This document shows positions 1 to 7,091 of a stretch of DNA of 64,000 bases, piece by piece (positions within the stretch are counted from its first letter, which is position 1; each line of letters starts with the position of its first letter). The DNA is from Actinocorallia longicatena. GTDB taxonomy: Bacteria > Actinomycetota > Actinomycetes > Streptosporangiales > Streptosporangiaceae. The position numbers were made by a program, and so were the translations under genes. The notes beneath the pieces were generated by a model. That model did no database searches, was not told the DNA's origin, and saw only the letters and a list, made by a program, of their open reading frames with translations. The DNA is taken from contig NZ_BAAAUV010000009.1 of the NCBI RefSeq assembly GCF_039534125.1, positions 1 through 64,000 on the forward strand, given 5' to 3'.

Positions 1-661
1 TCTCCGGCCCCAGATCAGAGATCAGGACCGCTTCGAACAGCATCTGCTGCGTCCAGTCCTTCCCCACCGCCAGGGGGGTGGCGACGCCCTTGGACTTCAG
101 GGTGTCGAGCTGGGTGAAGAACTCCGGCAGCGTCGTCGCCGCCTTGCTGATCCCCGCCTTCTCCAGGACCTTCTTGTTCGCCCACAGCACGTTCGCCCGG
201 TGAATGTTCGCCGGAACCGAATAGATCTTCCCGTCCACCGTCAGGCTGTCGATCAGACCCTTCGGGAACGCCGAGGACAGACCCCACTCGGTGTAACTCG
301 CGCTCAGATCCTCGATCTGACCCGCCTTGATGTAGTCGTTCAGCTCCGCCCCCGCATGAGCCTGGAACGTGTCGGGCGGGTCGCCCTGCTGAAGCCGGGA
401 GGCCAGGACCTGCTTGGCGTTCGCACCCGCACCACCGGCCACCGCACCGTTCACGAACTCGAACTGCGAACAGTCGGTCTTGAACTGCGAGACGAGGCCA
501 TCCAGACCAGCCTTCTCACCACCATCAGCCCACCAGGTGAAAACCTCCACCTGCTTACTACCACTACCGCCGCCATCGCCGTCATCGGCGCCGCAACCAC
601 TCACGACGAGAGCCACGGCGATACCCGCCGCGGCCAGAACTCCACGGGTGCTGAAACGCAT
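1..661 (-). CDS. Sugar ABC transporter substrate-binding lipoprotein (family 1 type), 3' end outside window
   Basis: This is the N-terminal 220 residues of an extracellular solute-binding lipoprotein; the gene runs off the left edge. It starts at ATG 661 behind a GGAGG box. A signal peptide ends in a lipobox (VVSGC, Cys about 23), so the mature protein should be lipid-anchored outside the membrane. The segments VEVFTWWADGGEK, SRLQQGDPPDTFQ and PANIHRANVLWANKK are typical of glucose/mannose-type binding proteins that deliver sugar to a two-permease ABC importer. It diverges from a LacI regulator with a palindromic operator close to each start, so it is probably repressed by that regulator and induced by its sugar. 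The permeases would lie to the left. Family assignment is firm; the substrate is not known. Confidence 0.88.
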   Translation of the reverse strand, partial: MRFSTRGVLAAAGIAVALVVSGCGADDGDGGGSGSKQVEVFTWWADGGEKAGLDGLVSQFKTDCSQFEFVNGAVAGGAGANAKQVLASRLQQGDPPDTFQAHAGAELNDYIKAGQIEDLSASYTEWGLSSAFPKGLIDSLTVDGKIYSVPANIHRANVLWANKKVLEKAGISKAATTLPEFFTQLDTLKSKGVATPLAVGKDWTQQMLFEAVLISDLGPE

Positions 662-714
662 CCGTCCTCCAGATGTTGGGGTGGTGTGTGTTCTGGGTGC
701 GTACAGAAACCCCC

Positions 715-726
715 GTTATCGTTAAC
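715..726. promoter_or_regulatory. LacI-type operator 1 (GTTATCGTTAAC)
   Basis: A 12-bp near-palindrome GTTATCGTTAAC lies 54 bp upstream of the sugar-binding lipoprotein start. Eleven-of-twelve symmetry and the CG centre fit LacI/GalR-family operators. A second copy lies 79 bp away at the lacI start. Assignment to the adjacent regulator is inferred from position. Confidence 0.65.
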
Positions 727-793
727 GCTCGCCCATACTCCGCTGCCCCTCCTCGGGTGTCAAGGGCCCCCATATATCTCCCCAAAATCTGCT

Positions 794-805
794 GGTAACG
801 TTAAC
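794..805. promoter_or_regulatory. LacI-type operator 2 (GGTAACGTTAAC), overlapping lacI -10 box
   Basis: GGTAACGTTAAC contains the same half-site as operator 1, again with a CG centre. It overlaps a TAACGT -10 hexamer (796-801) that ends 7 nt before the regulator's ATG. The regulator is therefore probably transcribed leaderless and represses itself. The 79-bp spacing from operator 1 would allow looping. Confidence 0.65.
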
Positions 806-808
806 GAA

Positions 809-1816
809 ATGAAGCGTCGGCCCACGATGAAGGACGTCGCCCGGCTGGCCGGTGTCAGCACCATGACGGTGTCACGCGTGGTCAACGGTGAGGCAGGGGT
901 GGGGCCGGAAACGGCCGCGCGGGTCGAGCGGGCGATCCGCGGCCTCGGCTACCAGCGCGACGCCGTCGCCCGGCAGTTGCGGCGCAAGGGCCAGCTCACC
1001 CAGACGATCGGGCTGCTGGTCGACAACGTGGCCGATCCGTTCATGGCGGCGTTCGCCTCGGCCGCCGAGGACGTCGCCCGGCAGCGCGGCAACGTCGTGC
1101 TGATCGGATCCTCCCGCGACGACCTGCGCCGCGAACGCGAAGTGATCGCCGCGTTCACCTCGCGGCGCGTCGACGGCATGATCCTCATCCCGGTGGAGGG
1201 CAGCCACCGCTTCCTGCTGCCGTCGATGGCGACGGGCACGCACGTCGTCTGCGCCGATCGCCGCGCCCCCGGGCTCGACGTCGACACGGTCATCGTCGAC
1301 AACCGTGACGCCGTCCGGGAAGCCGTCGGCCATCTGGTCGCGCACGGCCACCGGCGCATCGCCTTCCTCGGCGACCGCAAGGAGATCTGGACGCTCGCCG
1401 AACGCCGCACGGGCTACACCGAGGCGCTCGCGGAGGCGGGCATCCCCCTCGATCCCGGGCTGGTCAGGCACGGTCTGCGGGTGGCCTCCGACGCCGCGGC
1501 GGCCGTCACCGGGCTCCTCGCCGCGCCCGATCCGCCGACGGCCGTCCTGGCCGGGAACGACATCGTGGCCGTCGGCGTCCTGGAGACGCTGCCGCCCGCC
1601 GTCGCGATGATCGCCTTCGGTGACTTCGTGCTCGCCGACCGGATCTCTCCCCCGGTGACGGTCGTCTCCCAGGATCCGGTGGCCATCGGCACCACCGCCG
1701 CCCACCTGCTGTTCGCCCGCATCCACGGCGACACCTCGCCGCCCAGGACCGTCACCCTTCCGACCAGGCTCATCACCAGGGGGTCGGGCGAGCTGCCCGC
1801 TAGGGTCGGCGCATGA
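809..1816 (+). CDS. LacI/GalR family transcriptional regulator
   Basis: A 335-residue repressor with the LacI N-terminal helix-turn-helix (MKDVARLAGVSTMTVSRVVN, residues about 7-26), followed by a periplasmic-binding-protein fold for the effector sugar (IGLLVDNVADPFMAAF, GHRRIAFLGD, AGNDIVAVGVLE). I chose ATG 809 because the HTH sits at the very N-terminus and a -10 box (TAACGT) ends 7 nt before it. The longer open frame upstream would cross the divergent promoter and is not believed. It probably controls the divergent sugar-binding protein gene through the two operators between them. Its stop overlaps the next gene's ATG, so the methyltransferase is likely co-transcribed. Confidence 0.93.
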   Translation: MKRRPTMKDVARLAGVSTMTVSRVVNGEAGVGPETAARVERAIRGLGYQRDAVARQLRRKGQLTQTIGLLVDNVADPFMAAFASAAEDVARQRGNVVLIGSSRDDLRREREVIAAFTSRRVDGMILIPVEGSHRFLLPSMATGTHVVCADRRAPGLDVDTVIVDNRDAVREAVGHLVAHGHRRIAFLGDRKEIWTLAERRTGYTEALAEAGIPLDPGLVRHGLRVASDAAAAVTGLLAAPDPPTAVLAGNDIVAVGVLETLPPAVAMIAFGDFVLADRISPPVTVVSQDPVAIGTTAAHLLFARIHGDTSPPRTVTLPTRLITRGSGELPARVGA

Positions 1817-2418
1817 GCCGATGGGAAGAGCTGACCGGCGGGACGTCGGGGGACGAGTACGCGGCGCGGTTCGCCGCGCTGGCCGCGACAGGCAGGGACA
1901 TGCACGGTGAGGCGCGGTTCTGCGACGCCCTCGTGGCGCCCGGCGCGCGGATCCTGGACGCCGGATGCGGCACCGGGCGGGTCGCGATCCGGCTGGCCGA
2001 GCTCGGCCACGACTGCACCGGGGTCGACCTCGACGCGTCCATGCTGGCCGTCGCCCGCAAGGCCGCGCCGGAGCTGCGGTGGTTCGAGGCCGACCTGTCC
2101 CGCCTCGACCCGGACGCGCTCGGCTTCGAGGCGGGCTTCGATCTCGTGGTCGCCGCGGGCAACATCTTTCCGCTGCTGGCCCCCGGCACCGAGGCGGAGA
2201 CCGTCCGCCGCCTCGCCGGGGCCCTGCGCGACGGCGGCCTGCTGGTGTCCGGTTTCGGTCTCGACCGCGCCCACCTGCCCGTCGAGCCGACGATCACCCT
2301 GGCCGAGTACGACGCCCACTGCACGGCCGCGGGCCTCACCCTCGTGGACCGCTTCGCCACCTGGGACGCCGCCCCCTACGACGACGGCGGCTACGCGGTG
2401 AACGTCCACGTCCGCTAG
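1813..2418 (+). CDS. Class I SAM-dependent methyltransferase
   Basis: A 201-residue protein with the Rossmann-type SAM-binding motif I (ILDAGCGTGR, residues 47-56), an acidic residue ending strand 2 (TGVDLDASML) and a motif-II-like FDLVVAAGNIF segment. The fold is that of small Methyltransf_25 family enzymes. It starts at an ATG that overlaps the lacI stop by four bases, suggesting translational coupling. The substrate cannot be deduced. Its 3' end overlaps the convergent MFS gene by four bases. Confidence 0.85.
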   Translation: MSRWEELTGGTSGDEYAARFAALAATGRDMHGEARFCDALVAPGARILDAGCGTGRVAIRLAELGHDCTGVDLDASMLAVARKAAPELRWFEADLSRLDPDALGFEAGFDLVVAAGNIFPLLAPGTEAETVRRLAGALRDGGLLVSGFGLDRAHLPVEPTITLAEYDAHCTAAGLTLVDRFATWDAAPYDDGGYAVNVHVR

Positions 2419-3809
2419 CCCTTCTCCCCGCGCGGGACGAGGACGGCCAGGGCCGCGACGAGGAGCATGAGGACGGCCGAGACGGCGAAGGCGTGGCGGT
2501 AGCCGGTGAGGGGGTCGGCGGGGGCGGCGGCGATCGTGGCCAGGGCCGCGAGGCCGAGCGAACCGCCCACCTGACGGCCCGTGTTGATCACTCCGGAGAC
2601 GAGGCCCGCCTCACCGGGTGCCGCCGCCCCGGTCGCGACGGCGGCGACCGGTGTGAAAGTGAGCCCCGACCCGAGGCACATGACGACGGCCGGGCCGAGG
2701 ATCCCGGCCGGGTAGCCGCTGCCGGCGCCGATCCTCGACTGCCACAGGAACCCCGCGGCGGCCAGCAGGGCGCCCGCCGCCAGGACGGCCCGCGGTCCGA
2801 AGCTGCGCATGAGCGCGGGCGCCGACCGCGCCCCCACGACGATCGCGACGGTGTGCGGCAGGAATCCCAGGCCGGCCTCGACCGCGCTGTAGCCGAGGAC
2901 GGTCTGCATGTAGAGCGACAGGAAGTACCACATGGCGAAGAAGGCGGCCCCGACCAGCATCATGGTCGCCGTCGCGGTCGAGACGGCCCGTGAGCGGAAC
3001 AGGCCGAGGGGCATCAGCGGCTCCCGGGCGAACCGCCCCTCGACCAGCAGGAACAGCAGGAGTGCGAGGAGTCCCGCGAGCATCGGGCCGAGCGCGTCCG
3101 CCGAGGCCCAGCCGTGCTCGTGGGTCCGGGCCGTCCCGTAGGCGACGGCGCCGAACCCCGCGGTCACGAGCACCGCGCCGGTGACGTCGAGCCGCCGTGC
3201 GGCGGGCGCGGCCTCCTCGGTGAGCAGCCGCAGGGCCGCGGCGAACACGACGGCCCCGACGGGCACGTTGATCAGCAGCACCCAGCGCCAGGACAGGTAC
3301 TCCGTCAGCAGCCCGCCGAGGGCGGAGCCGACCGCCCCCGCCGACGCCCCCGCGGCGCTCCAGAGCGCCACCGCCCTGGTCCGGGCGGCCGGATCGCGGA
3401 AGGCGGTGGCCAGCAGGGTGAGGGTCGCCGGGGACAGGATCGCCGCGCCGACCCCCTGGAGCGAGCGCGCCGCGATCAGCGTGCCCGGCGTCGTGGCGAG
3501 CCCGCCGCCGAGGCTCGCCAGCGCGAACAGCGCCAGCCCGGCGAGGTAGACGCGCTTGCGGCCGAACAGGTCGGCGGCCCGCCCGCCGAGCAGCAGGAAC
3601 CCGGCGAAGGTCAGCGCGTAGGCGTTGACCACCCACTGCAGTCCCGTCGCGCCGAACCCGAGATCGGCGCGGACGGCGGGCAGGGCGACGTTGACGATCG
3701 AGACGTCGAGGACGACGAGGAACTGGCCGAGGCAGGCGAGAAGGAGCACGGCCCGCTGCCGTGCCCCGCCCTCCTCCGGCGCTTCCACGGGGAGATCGGT
3801 GGCTGTCAC
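2415..3809 (-). CDS. MFS drug-efflux transporter, DHA2 (EmrB/QacA) type
   Basis: About 464 residues of mostly hydrophobic sequence consistent with the 14-helix DHA2 family: LDVSIVNVALPAV in TM1, LLGGRAADLFGRKR (motif A) after TM2, and SWRWVLLINVPVG. Such pumps export drugs or toxic metabolites using the proton gradient. I chose GTG 3809, preceded by AAAGGA. A longer frame would begin across the operators and the divergent tetR promoter. It diverges from a TetR regulator; twin 16-bp palindromes lie just upstream, so drug-induced derepression is expected. Confidence 0.9.
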   Translation of the reverse strand: MTATDLPVEAPEEGGARQRAVLLLACLGQFLVVLDVSIVNVALPAVRADLGFGATGLQWVVNAYALTFAGFLLLGGRAADLFGRKRVYLAGLALFALASLGGGLATTPGTLIAARSLQGVGAAILSPATLTLLATAFRDPAARTRAVALWSAAGASAGAVGSALGGLLTEYLSWRWVLLINVPVGAVVFAAALRLLTEEAAPAARRLDVTGAVLVTAGFGAVAYGTARTHEHGWASADALGPMLAGLLALLLFLLVEGRFAREPLMPLGLFRSRAVSTATATMMLVGAAFFAMWYFLSLYMQTVLGYSAVEAGLGFLPHTVAIVVGARSAPALMRSFGPRAVLAAGALLAAAGFLWQSRIGAGSGYPAGILGPAVVMCLGSGLTFTPVAAVATGAAAPGEAGLVSGVINTGRQVGGSLGLAALATIAAAPADPLTGYRHAFAVSAVLMLLVAALAVLVPRGEKG

Positions 3810-3830
3810 GGGGGTCCTTTCGGCTATCGG

Positions 3831-3871
3831 AGCGGAGCGCTCCGCTCGGAATGCTAGCGGAGCGCTCCGCT
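3831..3871. promoter_or_regulatory. Twin 16-bp perfect palindromes, probable TetR operators
   Basis: The sequence AGCGGAGCGCTCCGCT, a perfect palindrome, occurs at 3831-3846 and again at 3856-3871, centres 25 bp apart. Both lie in the 84-bp gap between the divergent MFS pump and tetR. The second copy ends 10 bp before a TAGGCT -10 box (3882-3887) for tetR. Binding by the adjacent regulator is inferred. Confidence 0.8.
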
Positions 3872-3893
3872 CCGGTCCAGATAGGCTTCGAGG

Positions 3894-4553
3894 ATGAGCG
3901 CTCCCGAGACCCTCCCCGCCGCCCACGCCCAGGGCGGGCGCAAGGCCGAGGCCGAGCGCAACGACAGGACCGTGCTCAACGCGGCCCGCGAGGTCTTCTT
4001 CGAGCTGGGCTACGACGCCCCGATGTCGGTGATCGCCGAGCGCGCGGGCGTCGGCATGGGCTCGCTCTACCGGCGCTACCGCAGCAAGGAGGAGCTCGTC
4101 CGGCGCCTGTGCACCGTCGCGATGGAGGGCACGCTCCAGGCCGCGGAACGCGCGCTCGCCGCGGAACCCGATGGATGGTCGGCACTCACCCGCTTCATGC
4201 GCGAGTCTCTGACCTGCGGCGCGGGCGCGATGGGCCGCTTCGCCGGCGCCTTCCCCGTCACCGAGGAGATGGTGCGGCTGAGCGAGCGCGGCGCGGACGC
4301 CATGCAGGCGCTGCTGGACCGCGCCGCCGCCGAGGGCTCACTGCGCCCCGGCGTCGTCACCGGCGACCTGGTCCTGATCCTGGAGATCCTGCGCACCCGG
4401 TTCAAGACCACCCCGGAACGCGCCGACGAGCTCCGCCTGCGCTACCTCGCCGTCCTCCTGGACGGCCTCCGCCACCACGGCGACCCCCTGCCCGCCCCCG
4501 GCCCGACCTGGACCGAGATCGGCGAACGCTGGGGCCCGCCCGGCGACGCCTGA
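3894..4553 (+). CDS. TetR/AcrR family transcriptional regulator
   Basis: A 219-residue regulator with an N-terminal TetR helix-turn-helix: TVLNAAREVFFELGYDAPMSVIAERAGVGMGSLYRRYRSKEEL is spread over residues about 25-67. A variable ligand-binding C-terminal domain follows. ATG 3894 is 6 nt after a TAGGCT -10 box, so the transcript is probably leaderless. It diverges from the DHA2 pump and very likely represses both genes through the twin palindromes, the usual arrangement for TetR-efflux pairs. Confidence 0.93.
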   Translation: MSAPETLPAAHAQGGRKAEAERNDRTVLNAAREVFFELGYDAPMSVIAERAGVGMGSLYRRYRSKEELVRRLCTVAMEGTLQAAERALAAEPDGWSALTRFMRESLTCGAGAMGRFAGAFPVTEEMVRLSERGADAMQALLDRAAAEGSLRPGVVTGDLVLILEILRTRFKTTPERADELRLRYLAVLLDGLRHHGDPLPAPGPTWTEIGERWGPPGDA

Positions 4554-4563
4554 CCTGCTTCCC

Positions 4564-4905
4564 CTAACCGAGGTGACCGGGGTTGGCCACCTCGAGCTTG
4601 GCTCTGGTCGCCTCGGCGAGAGCCGCCAGCAGGGCCGGGTCGTGCGGATCGAGGGTCCCGGAGCGGATCGCGGCGGCCAGGGCGGCGTCGTCCCGCTGGC
4701 CGAGGGCGGCCAGCCGGGCGGCATGGTCGGCCGCGTGGCCGGCTCCGAGGGTCAGCTCGCGTTCGACCATCCCGAGGACGTGCGCGGCCACGAGGGCGTG
4801 GAAGCGCAGGCCGCCGCCGGTGGCGGGGAGCACCTCGGCCTCGAGGAACTCCCGGACGGCCTCGATCAGCTGGACGGTGGTGGGGGCGTCGTGGGGGGCT
4901 GGCAT
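4564..4905 (-). CDS. DUF6285 protein, LvaB-like partner of an acyl-CoA kinase
   Basis: A 113-residue, mostly helical protein (PTTVQLIEAVREFLEAEVLPATGG; LRFHALVAAHVLGMVEREL) matching what I know of DUF6285. Proteins of this type sit beside APH-fold kinases and ACAD10/11-like dehydrogenases. In the Pseudomonas levulinate pathway the comparably small LvaB is needed for the kinase LvaA. I infer the same accessory role here because both partners are adjacent. The start at ATG 4905, preceded by AAGGG, is preferred over a long frame that runs through the divergent gene. No catalytic residues are recognised. Confidence 0.78.
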   Translation of the reverse strand: MPAPHDAPTTVQLIEAVREFLEAEVLPATGGGLRFHALVAAHVLGMVERELTLGAGHAADHAARLAALGQRDDAALAAAIRSGTLDPHDPALLAALAEATRAKLEVANPGHLG

Positions 4906-4915
4906 GGCGCGTGAA

Positions 4916-4955
4916 CCCTTCGCGAGACAGAATGCGATTCTAGTCACGCGAAGGG
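4916..4955. promoter_or_regulatory. Nested inverted repeats in divergent promoter
   Basis: In the 57-bp gap between the DUF6285 and acyl-CoA dehydrogenase genes, CCCTTCGCG (4916-4924) is mirrored by CGCGAAGGG (4947-4955). Between them lies the shorter palindrome AGAAT-GCG-ATTCT (4929-4941). The inner palindrome looks like a TetR-type operator able to control both directions. No regulator gene is directly beside it. Confidence 0.55.
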
Positions 4956-4962
4956 AACGGAC

Positions 4963-6135
4963 ATGAGCTTCGAGGTACCGGAATCGGTGCGGCCGCTGCG
5001 GGAGGCCGTCCACGCTTTCATGACCGAGCGGGTGGAACCCGCGGAGGACGCCCTGCACGCGGGCGACGAGGCGCTGCTGCGCGACCTCCAGCGGGAGGCG
5101 AAGGCGGCGGGCCTGTGGGCGCTCGGCCACCCGAAGGAGCTGGGCGGCGGCGGCCTGCCGTTCCTCGACTACGTCTACGTCAACGAGGTGCAGGGACGCA
5201 GCGAGTTCGGCCAGCTCGCGCTCGGCACGTTCACGTTGCAGGACTCGCTGATGCTCGACCGGTACGCGGCCCCCGCCCAGCGTGAGCGCTTCCTCGAACC
5301 CCTGGTCAGGGGAGACATCTACCCGAGCTTCGCGATGACCGAGCCGGGCCTGTCGAGTTCCGACCCCACCCAGCTCACCACGTCCGCGACGCTCGAGGAC
5401 GGCCACTGGGTGATCCGCGGCCGCAAGTGGTTCACCACGCTGGCCGACCGGGCCGCCTACACGACGGTCATGTGCCGCACCGAGACCGGCGCGAGCCCGT
5501 ACCGCTCGTTCAGCATGATCCTCGTCCCGACCGACACTCCCGGCTACCAGATCATCCGGGAGACCCCGGTGCTCGGGCTGAACGGCGGGCACTGCGAGGT
5601 CGTCTACGACGAGGTGCGCGTCCCGGAGGAGAACCTGCTCGGCCCGCGGGGCCAGGGCTTCGTCATCGCCCAGGAGCGGCTCGGCCCCGGCCGGATCTTC
5701 CACTGCATGCGCTGGCTCGGCCAGGCCCAGCGCGCCTTCGACCTGATGTGCGCCCGGCTGCACGACCGCGAGGCGTTCGGCGGTTCGCTGGCCACCAAGC
5801 AGCTCCTCCAGCAGCACGTCTTCGACTCCCTCCAGGAGATCCAGGCGGCCCGGCTGCTCACCCTCAACGCCGCGCACGCCATCGACGCCGGCGGCCAGGC
5901 GCGGGTAGAGATCGGCGTCATCAAGGTCGCGGGGGCGCGAATGCTGCACAACGTCATCGACCGGGCCATCCAGGTGCACGGCGCCGAGGGCCTCACCGGC
6001 GACACCCCGCTCGACCGGATGTACCGGCACGCCCGCGCCGGCCGCATCTACGACGGCCCCGACGAGGTCCACATCACCCGGACGGCGCAGCGCGTCCTGG
6101 ACGTCTACGCCAAGGGCGGCACCTGGAGCTTCTGA
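4963..6135 (+). CDS. Acyl-CoA dehydrogenase, ACAD10/11 (LvaC-like) type
   Basis: A 390-residue flavoprotein of the acyl-CoA dehydrogenase superfamily: FAD-contacting FAMTEPGLSSSD and KWFTTLADRA, and the C-terminal QVHGAEGLTGDTPLDRMYR. Where classical dehydrogenases carry the catalytic glutamate (YEG), this protein has RIYDGPDEVH, with Asp about 364, as in the ACAD10/11 group. Together with the neighbouring kinase and DUF6285 protein, this suggests action on a 4-phosphoacyl-CoA (dephosphorylating isomerisation, as LvaC does) rather than plain beta-oxidation. A purine-rich GAAGGGAACGG precedes the ATG. The substrate is inferred only. Confidence 0.88.
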   Translation: MSFEVPESVRPLREAVHAFMTERVEPAEDALHAGDEALLRDLQREAKAAGLWALGHPKELGGGGLPFLDYVYVNEVQGRSEFGQLALGTFTLQDSLMLDRYAAPAQRERFLEPLVRGDIYPSFAMTEPGLSSSDPTQLTTSATLEDGHWVIRGRKWFTTLADRAAYTTVMCRTETGASPYRSFSMILVPTDTPGYQIIRETPVLGLNGGHCEVVYDEVRVPEENLLGPRGQGFVIAQERLGPGRIFHCMRWLGQAQRAFDLMCARLHDREAFGGSLATKQLLQQHVFDSLQEIQAARLLTLNAAHAIDAGGQARVEIGVIKVAGARMLHNVIDRAIQVHGAEGLTGDTPLDRMYRHARAGRIYDGPDEVHITRTAQRVLDVYAKGGTWSF

Positions 6136-6147
6136 AGCCCCGGAGCC

Positions 6148-7068
6148 TCACGGGAGCGAGTGGAGGAGGTCCCACTCGTTCTCGGCGACCCGGCGGCCCA
6201 GCGCGGCGAGCTCGACCGAGCGCTCTCCGCCGCTCAGGTGCCGCCGGGCCTGCATCACGCAGATGACGGCCCACTTCAGCCCGGCGAACGTCTCCCACCA
6301 GCGCAGCGCCTCGAGGTCGATCGTGGTGCCCGACGCCCGCTCGTAGGCCTCGACGAGCTGCTCGTAGGGCCCGAACCCGCCGACCGGCGACGCCGAGCCG
6401 AACCGCCACGCCTTCGCGCACAGCCAGCCGAGGTCCTCCAGCGGGTCGCCGAGGTGCGACAGCTCCCAGTCCAGGACCGCTCGCACGCCGTCCGGGCCGA
6501 CGATCAGGTTGCCGTTGCGGAAGTCGCCGTGCACGACCACGGTCCGTTCCGGGGCGGGCCGCGCCAGTTCCAGCCGGCGGAACGCCAGCTCCAGCACCGG
6601 ATGCGGCTCACCCAGCTCGGCGAGGACGCCCGACCAGCGGGCCAGCTCGTCCTCCTCGGGCAGGTCCGCGATCGTGGCGGGCGGGATGGTGTGCAGCGCC
6701 GCGAGGATCGTCCCGCACTCCCCCGCCAGCCGCTCCCTGGCCTGGGCCAGCTCCGGCGCGCGCAGGATCCGCCGCGGGATCGTCTCGCCCTCGACCCGCT
6801 CCATCACGATGAAGTCCTCGCCCTCGGCGACGATCTCCGGGACCGGCACTCCCGCCGTCCGGGCCGCCCGCATCAGAGCGGCCTCGCGCGCCAGCGGGCT
6901 GGTCACCACCTCGGCGCCCGGCGTGGTCTGCCGGAGGATCAGCGGCACCCGCCCCGCGGCGGTGACCGCGTCGAAAGCGGACGTGAGCCGGGAAGCGCCT
7001 CCGCTGTCCCGGCTCAGTCCTTCGATCTTCACATCGGGTCCGTAGACCGCCGCGAGCTCGCGTTCCAT
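6148..7068 (-). CDS. APH-fold phosphotransferase, LvaA/ACAD10-like acyl-CoA kinase
   Basis: A 306-residue protein of the aminoglycoside-phosphotransferase fold. It has the catalytic loop VVHGDFRNGNLIV, the metal-binding VLDWELSHLGDPLEDLGWL and the hinge-region FIVMERVEGETIP. The GDPLEDLGWL pattern is that of acyl-CoA-type APH kinases, not antibiotic-resistance enzymes. Here it probably phosphorylates a 4-hydroxyacyl-CoA for the adjacent ACAD10/11-like enzyme. ATG 7068 is 6 nt behind a TAGATT -10 box, so the gene is probably leaderless and separately transcribed. It is convergent with the dehydrogenase. Confidence 0.87.
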   Translation of the reverse strand: MERELAAVYGPDVKIEGLSRDSGGASRLTSAFDAVTAAGRVPLILRQTTPGAEVVTSPLAREAALMRAARTAGVPVPEIVAEGEDFIVMERVEGETIPRRILRAPELAQARERLAGECGTILAALHTIPPATIADLPEEDELARWSGVLAELGEPHPVLELAFRRLELARPAPERTVVVHGDFRNGNLIVGPDGVRAVLDWELSHLGDPLEDLGWLCAKAWRFGSASPVGGFGPYEQLVEAYERASGTTIDLEALRWWETFAGLKWAVICVMQARRHLSGGERSVELAALGRRVAENEWDLLHSLP

Positions 7069-7091
7069 GCCCGCAATCTACGCGTCCCCGA

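Noticed and set aside
501..530. Another CAGACCAGCC-like sequence resembling the non-coding core
   Set aside because: It lies inside the binding-protein coding sequence, lacks the second conserved block at +21 and has no terminator.
200..808. Long N-terminal extension in frame with the LacI regulator
   Set aside because: It would read antisense through the divergent lipoprotein gene and both operators. The HTH begins at residue 7 of the shorter form.
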